Assembly (NCBI RefSeq): GCF_036227265.1
Contig: NZ_CP109446.1
Coordinates: 7,953,001 to 8,017,000 of the forward strand
Reading direction: 5' to 3'
Source: Streptomyces sp. NBC_01476
Lineage (GTDB): Bacteria; Actinomycetota; Actinomycetes; Streptomycetales; Streptomycetaceae
DNA: 64,000 bases
The notes under the pieces are model-generated. The model was given only the letters and a program-made list of their open reading frames with translations. It searched no databases and had not been told where the DNA came from. Of the stretch, positions 48,027-56,097 are shown in pieces. Every line of letters begins with the position of its first letter. Positions within the stretch are counted from its first letter, which is position 1. Both the position numbers and the translations under genes were made by a program.

Positions 48027-48446
48027 GTGACCTTGTCGCGTCCAGTCGAGACGAGCAGACGCCATGCCGCTGACCCATCCGCCTTCCCCGCCCCGCCGGG
48101 GCCGCCCCGGTGCGCGGTCCTGAGCGCGCCCGTGGACGTAGTTGCGTACCGCGAACGCGGCCGCGTAGCCGTGGAGATCAGCGGCGTCATCGACCTTCCG
48201 TGCCGGGACGCGGTCGCCCGTGCGCTCCGGTCGCACGTGGAAGCCTGCGAGGAGACCGAACTGGTGGTCCGGCTGCACCATCCACTGGTCACCGCGTCCA
48301 CCGTGCACGTGCTGTGCGCCATGCACGACGCGGCCGTCGCGCGGGGGCTGGCGCTGCGGGTCGTGGTCGACCCCCTCGCGGTCAAGATCTTCACGGTCCT
48401 CGGTCTTGACTTCCTCCTCGGGCCCGGCCACCGCTGTGGCGGGTGA
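48027..48446 (+). CDS. STAS-domain anti-sigma factor antagonist
   Basis: 139 residues. After a Pro-rich start, a STAS fold runs from about residue 38: VVAYRERGRVAVEISGVIDLPCRDAVARALRSHVEACEETELVVRLHHPLVTASTVHVLCAMHDAAVARGLALRVVVDPLAVKIFTVLGL. The Ser/Thr of TAST is at the position normally phosphorylated by an RsbW-type kinase. Start is GTG 48027. Likely partner is the HATPase_c protein encoded 4 kb away at 43979 (inference). Divergent from the ANTAR row. Confidence 0.75.
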   Translation: MTLSRPVETSRRHAADPSAFPAPPGPPRCAVLSAPVDVVAYRERGRVAVEISGVIDLPCRDAVARALRSHVEACEETELVVRLHHPLVTASTVHVLCAMHDAAVARGLALRVVVDPLAVKIFTVLGLDFLLGPGHRCGG

Positions 48447-48542
48447 CGCCCGCCGGCGCCTTCGCGAGCACCTGACCGGGCCAGTGCCCGGCACTCCTGA
48501 CGGCCCGCCGCGGATGCGGGCCGCCCCCGACGCAGTGGGACG

Positions 48543-49388
48543 GTGAACACGATGCGCACAGCCGTGGAGCACATGATCGGCACCGTCGTCTCGGTGGCGG
48601 CCCCCGACACGGTGGACGTCCGCGTCTTCGGGGCGGCGGTGCGCGAGGCGTTCGCGTTCCTCCGCCACGTCGACGAGGTGTTCTCGCCCTACCACCCCGA
48701 CAGCCCGGCCGACCCGACAGGGGACGGCCTGCTGGACACTTCCGGCCCGTGCGGCGACCTGGACGGGCACGGGATCCGCCATCGCCTGGAACTGTGCGGC
48801 GACCTGCACGCAGTCAGCGGCGGTGTCCTCGACGCCTGGGCGGGCGGACCGCACCCGGAATTCGACCCTTGCGCCGCGGTCAAGGGCTGGGCCGCGGAAC
48901 GCGCCAGCGAACTGCTCGCCGACAGCGGCCTGGCCCGGCACGCGCTGAACGCGGGCGGGGACGTACGGGTCCGGTCCGGCGACCGGTCCGACGCCCCCGT
49001 GTGGCGGGTGGGTGTCACCGACCCCTGCCTGCCCGGGTGCCTGCTGGCGGTGGCGGAGGTCCACGACGGAGGCGTCGCCACGTCCGGGACCGTGGAACGC
49101 GGCACCCCCCTCTGGGACCCCGCGGCGGGCCGCCACGCCAGGGGCCTGGCCCAGGTCACCGTGATAGGACCCGATCTGGCGCTCGCCGACGGATACGCGA
49201 CCGCCGCGATGTCCCAGCCGTCCATCGGCCTCGCCTACGACTGGCTCGACTGCCTCGCCGCGGACACCGCGTACCAGGCCGTGACCGTCGATGTCGCGGG
49301 ACGCACCCGGACCACCCCGGGAGCGACGGGTCTGACCGTCCTCACCACCGTCTCGCGGTCGGTGCCGGCCGAGCACGGCCGGGCCTGA
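48543..49388 (+). CDS. ApbE-like FAD:protein FMN transferase
   Basis: 281-residue ApbE-family protein. HMIGTVVSVAAP at the start corresponds to the family's MGT motif, followed by FLRHVDEVFSPYHPDS, the flavin-binding DPCAAVKGWAAERASELL (about residues 109-126), HALNAGGDVRVRSG and a metal-binding ALADGYATAAM. ApbE attaches FMN to Thr in flavoproteins such as Nqr/Rnf subunits. No signal peptide or lipobox is seen, so it is a cytoplasmic variant. Start GTG 48543; 96 bp after the STAS gene. Confidence 0.83.
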   Translation: MNTMRTAVEHMIGTVVSVAAPDTVDVRVFGAAVREAFAFLRHVDEVFSPYHPDSPADPTGDGLLDTSGPCGDLDGHGIRHRLELCGDLHAVSGGVLDAWAGGPHPEFDPCAAVKGWAAERASELLADSGLARHALNAGGDVRVRSGDRSDAPVWRVGVTDPCLPGCLLAVAEVHDGGVATSGTVERGTPLWDPAAGRHARGLAQVTVIGPDLALADGYATAAMSQPSIGLAYDWLDCLAADTAYQAVTVDVAGRTRTTPGATGLTVLTTVSRSVPAEHGRA

Positions 49389-49489
49389 CGGCGCCCGGCC
49401 GGGGGAGCGCCTGGATCTGCGGCCGCTGATCCAGGACCGCACCGGCCGCCCGGCGCGGACCCGTGACCGGGCCGCGTCCCGGCGCGTGG

Positions 49490-49999
49490 TCACTGGTCCG
49501 ACAGCTGTGGCTGGTGGTCCGGAGGCAGCATGCGGGCGCGGTTCGCCGCGATGGCGTCCTGCACGTACCCCTCGATCTGCTCGGGGTTGAGCCCGAGCGC
49601 CTTGCCTATGTGCACCGACCACACCTCGGCCCGCAGATTGGTCTCGAAGTCGAGGTCGGCCCTGACGTTCTCCCGGGTCGCCTGGCGGTTCTGGCTCACC
49701 ATGACGAAGGTCGACAGGAAGATCGCCTCCAGGCTCACGATCATGGTGAGCAGACCGAACGGGAAACGGTCGAAGACCGCCCGTGGGCCGAGCACCCCCT
49801 CGTTCACCGCGATCCACCCGGCGAACCAGACCGCGTGCAGATAGACGAAGGTCATGGTGCCTGCGAACGCGGTGATGGCGTCGGCGATGCGGTCCTGCGT
49901 GGTCAGCATGCGCGCGAAGACCACGCGCTCCTGCCGGAGCCGGATCGGCGGGTGGTGGGGGAGCGGGCGGTCGCCGGTGGAGTACGTCATGCCGTTCAT
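49490..49999 (-). CDS. DUF1003 membrane protein
   Basis: 169-residue protein with two transmembrane segments (MTFVYLHAVWFAGWIAV about 47-63 and FGLLTMIVSLEAIFLSTFVMV about 79-99) and the conserved post-TM SQNRQATRENVRADLDFETNLRAE block of the DUF1003 family. The C-terminal region is cytoplasmic and helical. Function unknown in the family. ATG 49999 or 49990 (both in frame) may be the start. Convergent with the ApbE-like gene. Confidence 0.85.
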   Translation of the reverse strand: MNGMTYSTGDRPLPHHPPIRLRQERVVFARMLTTQDRIADAITAFAGTMTFVYLHAVWFAGWIAVNEGVLGPRAVFDRFPFGLLTMIVSLEAIFLSTFVMVSQNRQATRENVRADLDFETNLRAEVWSVHIGKALGLNPEQIEGYVQDAIAANRARMLPPDHQPQLSDQ

Positions 50000-50211
50000 A
50001 GTGCCCTGGACAGCACGTGGCCCGGGCGGGGATCCCGGGCGGTTCGGCTCCGGCGGGCACTTCGGCTGCCCCGGTCTGCGCCGAACGGCCTGCGTCCTGG
50101 GGCCGTTCGGCCCGTGCCGGGGAGCGGCGGGCCGGCGGACGATGAGGTCACGAGCCCAGGAGGCCGATGTTCGCCGCACCGGCAGCACGGCAGGGGAATG
50201 CGGAGGACACC

Positions 50212-50682
50212 ATGACGACCAGGCTGATGACCATGGCGGGGCGGCTCGACGCCCTCACCGACGAGCACCGCGACAAGCTCATGGCACTGGCCGAGGAGGT
50301 CGATTTCCCGGCCGGCACCCGCATCTTCGAAGAGCGCGGGAAGGCCGACCGGTTCTGGTTCCTCCGCGACGGCGAGGTGGCGCTGCAACTGCACGTGCCC
50401 GGCCGGCCGGCGGCGGCGATCGAAACCCTCGGACAGGGCTCCCTGCTGGGCTGGTCGTGGCTCTTCCCGCCGCGCCGCTGGCACATGTCGGCCAAGGCCC
50501 TGTCGGACGTGCGCGCCTGGGAGTTCGACGCGGCAGCCGTCCGGCGGCTCTGCGAGGAGGACCCGGCCTTCGGCTACGTCTTCGTACTCGCCTGCGCCGA
50601 GGTCATCGGCCACCGCCTGGAGGACGCCCGCACCCGGCTGCTCGACCTCTACGGTCCGCACGGCAGCGGCCTGCCGCACTGA
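50212..50682 (+). CDS. Cyclic nucleotide-binding domain protein
   Basis: 156-residue stand-alone cNMP-binding fold: LMALAEEVDFPAGTRIFEERGKADRFWFLRDGEVALQLHV (about residues 24-63), then ETLGQGSLLGWSWLFPPRRWHMSAKALSDVRAWEFDAAAVRRLCEEDPAFGYVF. The phosphate cassette GSLLGWSW is present in altered form. No DNA-binding domain follows, so it may act as a sensor partner. ATG 50212 is preferred (GGAGG five bases upstream) over ATG 50167 in the same frame. Confidence 0.83.
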   Translation: MTTRLMTMAGRLDALTDEHRDKLMALAEEVDFPAGTRIFEERGKADRFWFLRDGEVALQLHVPGRPAAAIETLGQGSLLGWSWLFPPRRWHMSAKALSDVRAWEFDAAAVRRLCEEDPAFGYVFVLACAEVIGHRLEDARTRLLDLYGPHGSGLPH

Positions 50683-50699
50683 CGCGGGCACACCGGACT

Positions 50700-50733
50700 C
50701 CGGCTGCCGGTCCGGGAGGGGACCGGCAGCCGG
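50700..50733. terminator. Perfect 14-bp hairpin between convergent genes
   Basis: CCGGCTGCCGGTCC (50700-50713) pairs with GGACCGGCAGCCGG (50720-50733), loop GGGAGG. Shared by the cNMP-binding gene and the PAP2 gene. Confidence 0.85.
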
Positions 50734-50748
50734 CACGTGCTGGACGGA

Positions 50749-51498
50749 TCAGTCGGACAGCCGGTGCGCGGATCGGGGTGCCGTGAACGGCTTCGCCTCG
50801 TCCCCGGCGGGCCGGGCCGTCCCGCCGGTTCCCGGCAGCGGGCCGAAGCGGGCGAGGAGCGGGACGCGGTCGAGGCGCGGCAGCAGCCAGCGGTGCCACA
50901 CGCCGGTCAGCAGGACGACGGCGGCGAAGCTGATGAGCACCGAGCCGGCCACGTCGGTCGGGTAGTGCGCGCCGATGTAGAGCCGGGAGAAGGCGACCAG
51001 CACCACGGCCGCGCAGCCGAGCCAGGTCACCGCCCGCTGGTGCCGGGTACCGCGCGCCAGGAAGTACAGGGCCAGCGCGGCCGACACGGTGAAGCAGACG
51101 TGGCCGCTGGGAAAGCTGTCGGAACCCGTCTCCGGGGCGAGCGAGTACATCACCGGCGGCCGGTGCCGGGCCACGATGAACTTGCCGAGCTGGGCGGCGT
51201 TCCAGCCAACGGCCACCACCAGGAAAGTGGCGACCGCGTCGACCGGGCGGCGGCGGACGAAGAGCAGCCACGCCGTCCCCGCCGCCAGGACGAGCAGCCC
51301 GCCGACCGGTGACACCACGTCGCTCACATCGAGCATCACGGTGGTGAGCCAGCCGGTGCGCAGGTCCGTCTGCAGTACCCGTTCGAGATGGAACTCATCG
51401 GGCTGGACGAGCGAGGTGTGTGCCGCGACCAGGCCGATGAGGATCGCCGCGGCGAACATGGTCGCGGGGATACGCAGCCAGTGGCGCACCTGAGGCAT
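50749..51498 (-). CDS. PAP2 family membrane phosphatase
   Basis: 249-residue integral membrane phosphatase with about six transmembrane segments. All three motifs are intact: KFIVARHRP (Kx6RP, about residues 106-114), PSGH (about 130) and SRLYIGAHYPTD (SRx5Hx3D, about 171-182). It dephosphorylates a lipid phosphate such as undecaprenyl diphosphate or phosphatidic acid on the outer face. The C-terminal 40 residues are soluble. It is divergent from a BlaI-type repressor with an operator-like palindrome between them, suggesting control in response to envelope stress. Confidence 0.9.
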   Translation of the reverse strand: MPQVRHWLRIPATMFAAAILIGLVAAHTSLVQPDEFHLERVLQTDLRTGWLTTVMLDVSDVVSPVGGLLVLAAGTAWLLFVRRRPVDAVATFLVVAVGWNAAQLGKFIVARHRPPVMYSLAPETGSDSFPSGHVCFTVSAALALYFLARGTRHQRAVTWLGCAAVVLVAFSRLYIGAHYPTDVAGSVLISFAAVVLLTGVWHRWLLPRLDRVPLLARFGPLPGTGGTARPAGDEAKPFTAPRSAHRLSD

Positions 51499-51823
51499 GG
51501 GAAGTCCTTACGCGGAGGGTGGCTGACGGGCGCGTCGGCGGTCGCCGCGCGCACGCCATCGACCTGACAGGGCGCAGAGGTGGCGTGCCGGTGAAGGCGC
51601 GACGACCGCCCGACCAACGTACTACATGTTGTAGGAGTTGGCGCGACCGCTCCGGCGGGGCAGGAGCTTCCCTGGGGGCCTTACGGTCGGCCGGGCTTCC
51701 CTCCGTAAGACCGCCAGGGACGGTGCGGGCCGCGGCGGAGCGGCCGGCGGCACCGTGCCGCGTAGTACCTTGGGCGCACCGCTGGGCCGGCGGAGGCCGA
51801 GGCCGCGGCGGGGCTCGACGTTC
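51499..51823. other. 325-bp divergent region between PAP2 and BlaI genes
   Basis: Holds the BlaI-type operator near 51622-51634. No gene is seen; a long frame in phase with BlaI starts at 51638 but has no coding character before 51824. Confidence 0.5.
51620..51636. promoter_or_regulatory. BlaI/MecI-type operator
   Basis: GTACTACATGTTGTAGG: arms CTACA (51622-51626) and TGTAG (51630-51634) around TGT. It matches the TACTA..TGTAGTA-like boxes bound by actinobacterial BlaI proteins. Confidence 0.55.
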
Positions 51824-52228
51824 ATGGCGAAGGAGCTGGCAGGCGTGGGCGAGGAGAAGGACCAGTCGGCATCAGGACGCCGTGCCCGCGGCGAGCTGGA
51901 GGCCGAGGTGCTGGCGGCGCTGTGGGCAGCCGGCGAACCGGTCGGCGCGGGCACGGTGCGCGAACAGGTGGCCGGCGACCCCGCCTACACCACCGTTCTG
52001 ACGATCCTCACCCGCCTGCACGAGAAGGGCCTGGTCACCCGCGAGCGCGCCGGCCGCGGCTACCTCTACGCCCCGCTGCACGACGAGGCGGGCCACGCGG
52101 CGGCCGGCATGCGCGACTTCCTTGATCACGGCGGCGACCGCGCGGCGGTGCTCAGCCGCTTCGTCTCCGGACTGTCCGCGGAGGACGAGAAGCTGCTGGA
52201 GCGGTTGCTGCGCGGCCGGCAGAGCTAG
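51824..52228 (+). CDS. blaI: BlaI/MecI/CopY family repressor
   Basis: 134-residue winged-helix repressor: RGELEAEVLAALWAAGEPVGAGTVREQVAGDPAYTTVLTILTRLHEKGLVTRERAGRGYLYAPL (about residues 26-90) followed by a C-terminal dimerisation helix region (RFVSGLSAEDEKLLERLLRGR). GTG 51845 in frame has AAGGAG nine bases upstream and may be the true start (127 residues). BlaI is normally inactivated by a co-encoded BlaR1/M56 protease; none follows here, only a sortase on the other strand. The divergent PAP2 gene shares the operator region. Confidence 0.87.
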   Translation: MAKELAGVGEEKDQSASGRRARGELEAEVLAALWAAGEPVGAGTVREQVAGDPAYTTVLTILTRLHEKGLVTRERAGRGYLYAPLHDEAGHAAAGMRDFLDHGGDRAAVLSRFVSGLSAEDEKLLERLLRGRQS

Positions 52229-52263
52229 CACCGTGACCGGGGTGTAGCACCGTGGCCGGGGTG
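52226..52263 (+). repeat. 19-bp tandem duplication beginning at the BlaI stop codon
   Basis: TAGCACCGTGACCGGGGTG (52226-52244) and TAGCACCGTGGCCGGGGTG (52245-52263), differing at one base. The first copy starts with the TAG stop, so the stop codon is repeated. Confidence 0.85.
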
Positions 52264-52273
52264 CGGGCGGGGT

Positions 52274-53002
52274 TCAGGAACCGGCGGGCGCCTTCGACCA
52301 GGAGGTCAGGACACCGATCTTGTCGATGCGGTGCTGGGGGTTGTTCTTGGCGTCACGCCAGAAGTTGCCCGCCGCGTTGTCCTCCGGTGTCGCGCAGGTG
52401 GAGACCGTGATCATCGCCTTGGTGGGCTTCTCGCCGGGGTGGCCGGGCACCGGCGCCCGCTGCTCGGCCAGAGAGCGCGCGGAGCGGAAGTCGGTCTTCC
52501 TGGTCTCGGTGACCGTGTACGTGTAGGTCGTGCCGCCCGTGGTGACGAGGACCTTCTGACCCGCCTTGAGCGAGGGGACCTTGTTGAGCGGGCCGCCCGC
52601 GGACAGGCGGTGGCCGGTGACGAGGTAGTTGCCGATCTCACCCGGCCCGACACCGCCGTGCGGACCGTAGGGGCTGGCGGCCAGGCTGCGGTCCTGGATC
52701 CGGGTGCCGGGCCAGTCGTCCGTCGTCCCCTCGTACGGGACGATGCGGAGGTTCTTGATGCCGATGGACGGGATGGTCAGCTCGGCGGTGGCGGTCTTGC
52801 GGTTCACCGGGGGCGGCGTCGGCGACGGCGTCGGTGTCGGGGACGGGGACGCGGTGGCGGCCGGCACGTGCGCGGCAGGACCGCCGACGGGACGGGCCGG
52901 GGCCGCGTTCGACACGCCGGTGGCAGCGGTGGCGGAACAGCCGAGCAGTGCGGCCGTGAGCACGCCCATGACAGGGATCGCGGCGGTCCGGGACCGGATC
53001 AT
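52274..53002 (-). CDS. Class E/F sortase
   Basis: 242-residue exported transpeptidase. The N-terminus has a hydrophobic signal with LLGCS (possible lipobox, Cys about residue 22) and then a Pro/Thr-rich linker (ASPSPTPTPSPTPPP). The sortase barrel follows with LVTGHRLSAGGPLNKVPSL (catalytic His), MITVSTCATPEDNAAG (catalytic Cys) and NPQHRID (catalytic Arg). It anchors or links secreted proteins at the wall. No LPXTG-type substrate gene is adjacent. ATG 53002 is chosen since the signal peptide starts there; the longer frame upstream is non-coding. Confidence 0.85.
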   Translation of the reverse strand: MIRSRTAAIPVMGVLTAALLGCSATAATGVSNAAPARPVGGPAAHVPAATASPSPTPTPSPTPPPVNRKTATAELTIPSIGIKNLRIVPYEGTTDDWPGTRIQDRSLAASPYGPHGGVGPGEIGNYLVTGHRLSAGGPLNKVPSLKAGQKVLVTTGGTTYTYTVTETRKTDFRSARSLAEQRAPVPGHPGEKPTKAMITVSTCATPEDNAAGNFWRDAKNNPQHRIDKIGVLTSWSKAPAGS

Positions 53003-53190
53003 GGCGCTCCCCTCCAGGGTCGACAGTGGAAGATCTCCTGCCATAGTGCGTGGCGAGTCCCAAAACGACAACATCTGTCCGAACGGGACACCCGGGGCCC
53101 TTGTGGCAGGGTGGTCCCGGACGCCAAACATCCCGGCCGGCCCCGCCGCGGCGCCCACGCGACCGGCCGGCCGCCGGTGATCCGGCATCG

Positions 53191-53445
53191 TCACGCGCCG
53201 GCCCGGCGGAAGAGGGCCGTCCACAGGAAGGGTTCGCCGAAGCAGGGGGACTCGGCGGGTTCGTCGCGCATGCGGCGCAGTTCCACCTCGGTCAGGTCGG
53301 AAAAGATCCAGCGCAGCGACTCCGGGGCATAGGCGAGGCCGCCGTCCAGCCGGCCGCGCCGGTAGAGCTCGGCGTCGGAAAGCTCCGAGCCCATCGCACC
53401 GGCCGCGAAACAGCGGGCCCCGCGTCCTCCAGTACAGCCCGTGGC
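53191..53445 (-). pseudogene. C-terminal remnant of a SAM-dependent methyltransferase
   Basis: Open frame of 85 codons from just after the ArsR stop (53446) to 53191. Its last 67 residues (GSELSDAELYRRGRLDGG, YAPESLRWIFSDLTEVELRRM, FGEPFLWTALFRR) resemble the C-terminal end of Streptomyces UbiE-like methyltransferases. There is no SAM-binding domain and no ribosome-binding site before ATG 53394, so it is most likely a 5'-deleted relic. It is in the same frame as the ArsR gene. Confidence 0.45.
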
Positions 53446-53859
53446 TCAGTGTGCTGCCGGCTCGCCCGCGGCCTCGTAGGCGCCGGCCTCGGCCGCCGCG
53501 TCGGTGAGTCCGAGCCGCAGATGCTCCACGTGGAAGACGGCCTGGTCCAGGAGCGCGGCGACGTGATTGTCGTGGAGCGCGTAGACGACAGAGCGCCCCT
53601 TGCGGGTCCCGGTGACCAGGCCGAGGTTCCGCAGCAGCCGCAGCTGGTGGGAGCAGGCCGACTGCTCCAGGCCGGCCGCCGCCGCCAGTTCGGTGGCGGC
53701 GCACGGCCCCTCGCGGAGCCGGCCCAGGATCAGCAGCCGGGAGGGCGTGGAGAGCGCCTGGAGCGTGGTGGCGACCTGGCCCGCGTTGGCGGGGGTCAGC
53801 GGGGTGCGCGGCGCCGCGGTGCTGTCAGGGATGCTCGGTCTGTGGCCCATGGGCTCCAT
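53446..53859 (-). CDS. ArsR/SmtB family metal sensor with alpha-5 site
   Basis: 137-residue winged-helix repressor. HTH: STPSRLLILGRLREGPCAATELAAAAGLEQSACSHQLRLLRNLGLVTGTRKGRSVVYAL. The C-terminal helix reads DNHVAALLDQAVFHVEH, an exact match to the D-x-H-x10-H-x2-[E/H] metal site (alpha-5) that binds Zn, Co or Ni in SmtB/CzrA/NmtR. ATG 53859 is chosen because upstream starts would lie in the operator. It is divergent from a P1B-type ATPase and surely represses it in the absence of metal. Confidence 0.9.
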   Translation of the reverse strand: MEPMGHRPSIPDSTAAPRTPLTPANAGQVATTLQALSTPSRLLILGRLREGPCAATELAAAAGLEQSACSHQLRLLRNLGLVTGTRKGRSVVYALHDNHVAALLDQAVFHVEHLRLGLTDAAAEAGAYEAAGEPAAH

Positions 53860-53877
53860 CGTACGGAGCTGAATACA

Positions 53878-53891
53878 TGAATGACTGTTCA
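53878..53891. promoter_or_regulatory. ArsR/SmtB-type operator
   Basis: TGAA-TGACTG-TTCA (53878-53891) is an inverted repeat in the divergent ArsR/ATPase promoter, matching the TGAA..TTCA arms of SmtB-type 12-2-12 operators; outer bases ACA/AGT match partly. Confidence 0.6.
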
Positions 53892-53948
53892 AGTGTTCCT
53901 GTATGGTGTGAAGGCCGGATCTCCTCCCGTGAAGGAACCAGTGCCGCC

Positions 53949-55928
53949 ATGTCCTCGACTCTGATCAGATCCGCCCCGCCGCCGGCCCCCGTGGCGGCCG
54001 GCCCGCAACGCCGCACCCGCCTGCTGGCGCTGCCCGAGGCCCGCTGGGCGCTGGCCGCCCTGGCGCTCTTCCTGATCGCGCTGCCGCTCGACCTGCTCGG
54101 TGCCCCCGCGTGGACCTGGGGGCCGCTGTTCGCCGGCACCTACGTCATGGGCGGGTGGGAGCCGGGACTGGCCGGCCTGAAGGCACTGAAGGACCGGACG
54201 CTGGACGTCGATCTGCTGATGGTCGCCGCCGCGATCGGCGCCGCGGCGATCGGCCAGGTGCTCGACGGCGCCCTGCTGATCGTCATCTTCGCCTGCTCCG
54301 GCGCCCTGGAGGCCATCGCCACCGCGCGGACCGCCGACTCGGTACGCGGCCTGCTCGACCTCGCGCCCGCGACCGCGACCCGGCTGGTGGACGGCGGCGA
54401 AGAGACGGTCGCGTCCGGCGCGCTCAAGGTGGGCGACACGATCCTGGTGCGGCCGGGGGAGCGGATCGGCGCCGACGGCCACGTACTGGAGGGCGAGAGC
54501 GACGTCGACCAGGCCACCATCACCGGTGAGCCGCTGCCGGCCGCCAAACGCCCCGGCGACGAGGTTTTCGCCGGCACCGCCAACGGCACCGGCGCCCTGC
54601 GGGTACGGGTGGAACGCGATCCGTCGGACTCGGTGATCGCCCGGATCGTGCGGATGGTCGCGGAAGCCTCCGGGACCAAGGCCCCCACGCAGTTGTTCAT
54701 CGAGAAGGTCGAACAGCGCTACTCGGTCCTCATGGTCGCGGCGACGCTCGCCCTCTTCGTCCTCCCTCTCGCCCTCGGCGCCGACCTGCGGGCGACACTG
54801 CTACGGGCGATGACCTTCATGATCGTGGCATCCCCGTGCGCGGTGGTGCTGGCCACGATGCCGCCGCTGCTGTCCGCCATCGCCAACGCCGGCCGGCACG
54901 GCGTCCTGGTGAAGTCCGCCGTGGTCATGGAACGCCTCGGGCAGATCGACGCCGTCGCCCTGGACAAGACCGGCACCCTGACGGAGGGCGCTCCCCGGCT
55001 GACCGACCTGACGCCGCTGCCCGGTTCGGGTCTCGCGCCGGACGACCTGCTGACCCTGGCGGCCGCCGCCGAGCACCACAGCGAGCATCCGGTCGCCCGC
55101 GCCGTCCTCGGCGCCGCCCGCACCCGCGGCCTCGCGCTGCCCGCGGCGGACGACTTCACCTCCACCCCGGGCCTTGGCGTGACCGCCACGGTGGGCGGGC
55201 GGACGATCCGGATCGGCGCGCCCGCCCGCTTCTCCGAACACGCCGACGCCTTCCGGGACGTGGTGGCCGTACTGGAGCAGGCCGGACGTACGGCGGTTGT
55301 CGTGCTGGCCGACGGCCGGCCGGTGGGCGTCCTGGGCATCGCCGACAAGCCGCGGTCCGACGCCGTCGCGGCCGTCGCCGCCCTGACCCGGCTGACCGGG
55401 ACGTCCCCGGTACTGATCACCGGCGACAACGCGCGCGCCGCCCGCCGGCTGGCCGCCGACGTCGGCATCCGCGACGTACGCTCCGAACTGCTGCCGCAGC
55501 ACAAGGTCGCCGCGATCCGCGAACTCCAGGCCGGCGGACGCAGCGTGCTGGCCGTCGGTGACGGTGTCAACGACGCCCCGGCGCTGGCCGCCGCCCATAC
55601 CGGGATCGCCATGGGCCGCGCCGGGTCCGACCTCGCCCTGGACACCGCGGACGCGGTGGTGGTCCGGGACGAACTCGCCGCCATCCCCGCGGTGATCGGG
55701 CTGTCCCGCGCGGCACGCCGCCTGGTCGTGCAGAATCTGGTCATCGCCGGGACCTTCATGGCCGTCCTGGTCGCCTGGGACCTGATCGGCACGCTCCCGC
55801 TGCCCCTTGGCGTCGCGGGCCATGAAGGCTCCACCGTCATCGTGGGCCTCAACGGCCTCCGTCTCCTGCGCGATTCCGCCTGGCTGCGTGCCGCGGCCAC
55901 CGAGGACGGCCCACTGCCCCCGGGATGA
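53949..55928 (+). CDS. P1B-4-type metal-exporting P-type ATPase
   Basis: 659-residue transporter. The phosphorylation motif DKTGT begins at D339, TGE is in ATITGEPLPAAK, GDGVNDAPAL is the hinge. The transmembrane metal motif is SPC (295-297) rather than CPC, and HEGST starts at H625; this SPC/HEG(G/S)T pair defines the P1B-4 group (Co, Fe, Ni or Zn export, CtpD/CoaT-like). No N-terminal metal-binding domain is present. ATG 53949 is preferred over an open frame from 53877 that would cover the operator. Controlled by the divergent ArsR sensor. Confidence 0.9.
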   Translation: MSSTLIRSAPPPAPVAAGPQRRTRLLALPEARWALAALALFLIALPLDLLGAPAWTWGPLFAGTYVMGGWEPGLAGLKALKDRTLDVDLLMVAAAIGAAAIGQVLDGALLIVIFACSGALEAIATARTADSVRGLLDLAPATATRLVDGGEETVASGALKVGDTILVRPGERIGADGHVLEGESDVDQATITGEPLPAAKRPGDEVFAGTANGTGALRVRVERDPSDSVIARIVRMVAEASGTKAPTQLFIEKVEQRYSVLMVAATLALFVLPLALGADLRATLLRAMTFMIVASPCAVVLATMPPLLSAIANAGRHGVLVKSAVVMERLGQIDAVALDKTGTLTEGAPRLTDLTPLPGSGLAPDDLLTLAAAAEHHSEHPVARAVLGAARTRGLALPAADDFTSTPGLGVTATVGGRTIRIGAPARFSEHADAFRDVVAVLEQAGRTAVVVLADGRPVGVLGIADKPRSDAVAAVAALTRLTGTSPVLITGDNARAARRLAADVGIRDVRSELLPQHKVAAIRELQAGGRSVLAVGDGVNDAPALAAAHTGIAMGRAGSDLALDTADAVVVRDELAAIPAVIGLSRAARRLVVQNLVIAGTFMAVLVAWDLIGTLPLPLGVAGHEGSTVIVGLNGLRLLRDSAWLRAAATEDGPLPPG

Positions 55929-55974
55929 CGGCGATCGGGACGGCGACCCGGACGGCGATCCGGACGGCGACCCG
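55927..55974 (+). repeat. 12-bp tandem repeat, four copies, at the ATPase stop codon
   Basis: GACGGCGATCGG followed by GACGGCGACCCG, GACGGCGATCCG and GACGGCGACCCG. The array begins within the TGA stop (55926-55928) and runs into the intergenic region. Confidence 0.8.
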
Positions 55975-56097
55975 GCACGAGCCGGTCACCGTGGCCCGGT
56001 CACGGTGTTCCGCCCGCCCGGCCGCGCCCGGTCGAAGGCCGCGCCGTCACCCCCGGGGACCGGCCCCCCCTTCCGTGCTGCCGCGGCCACCACGGGC

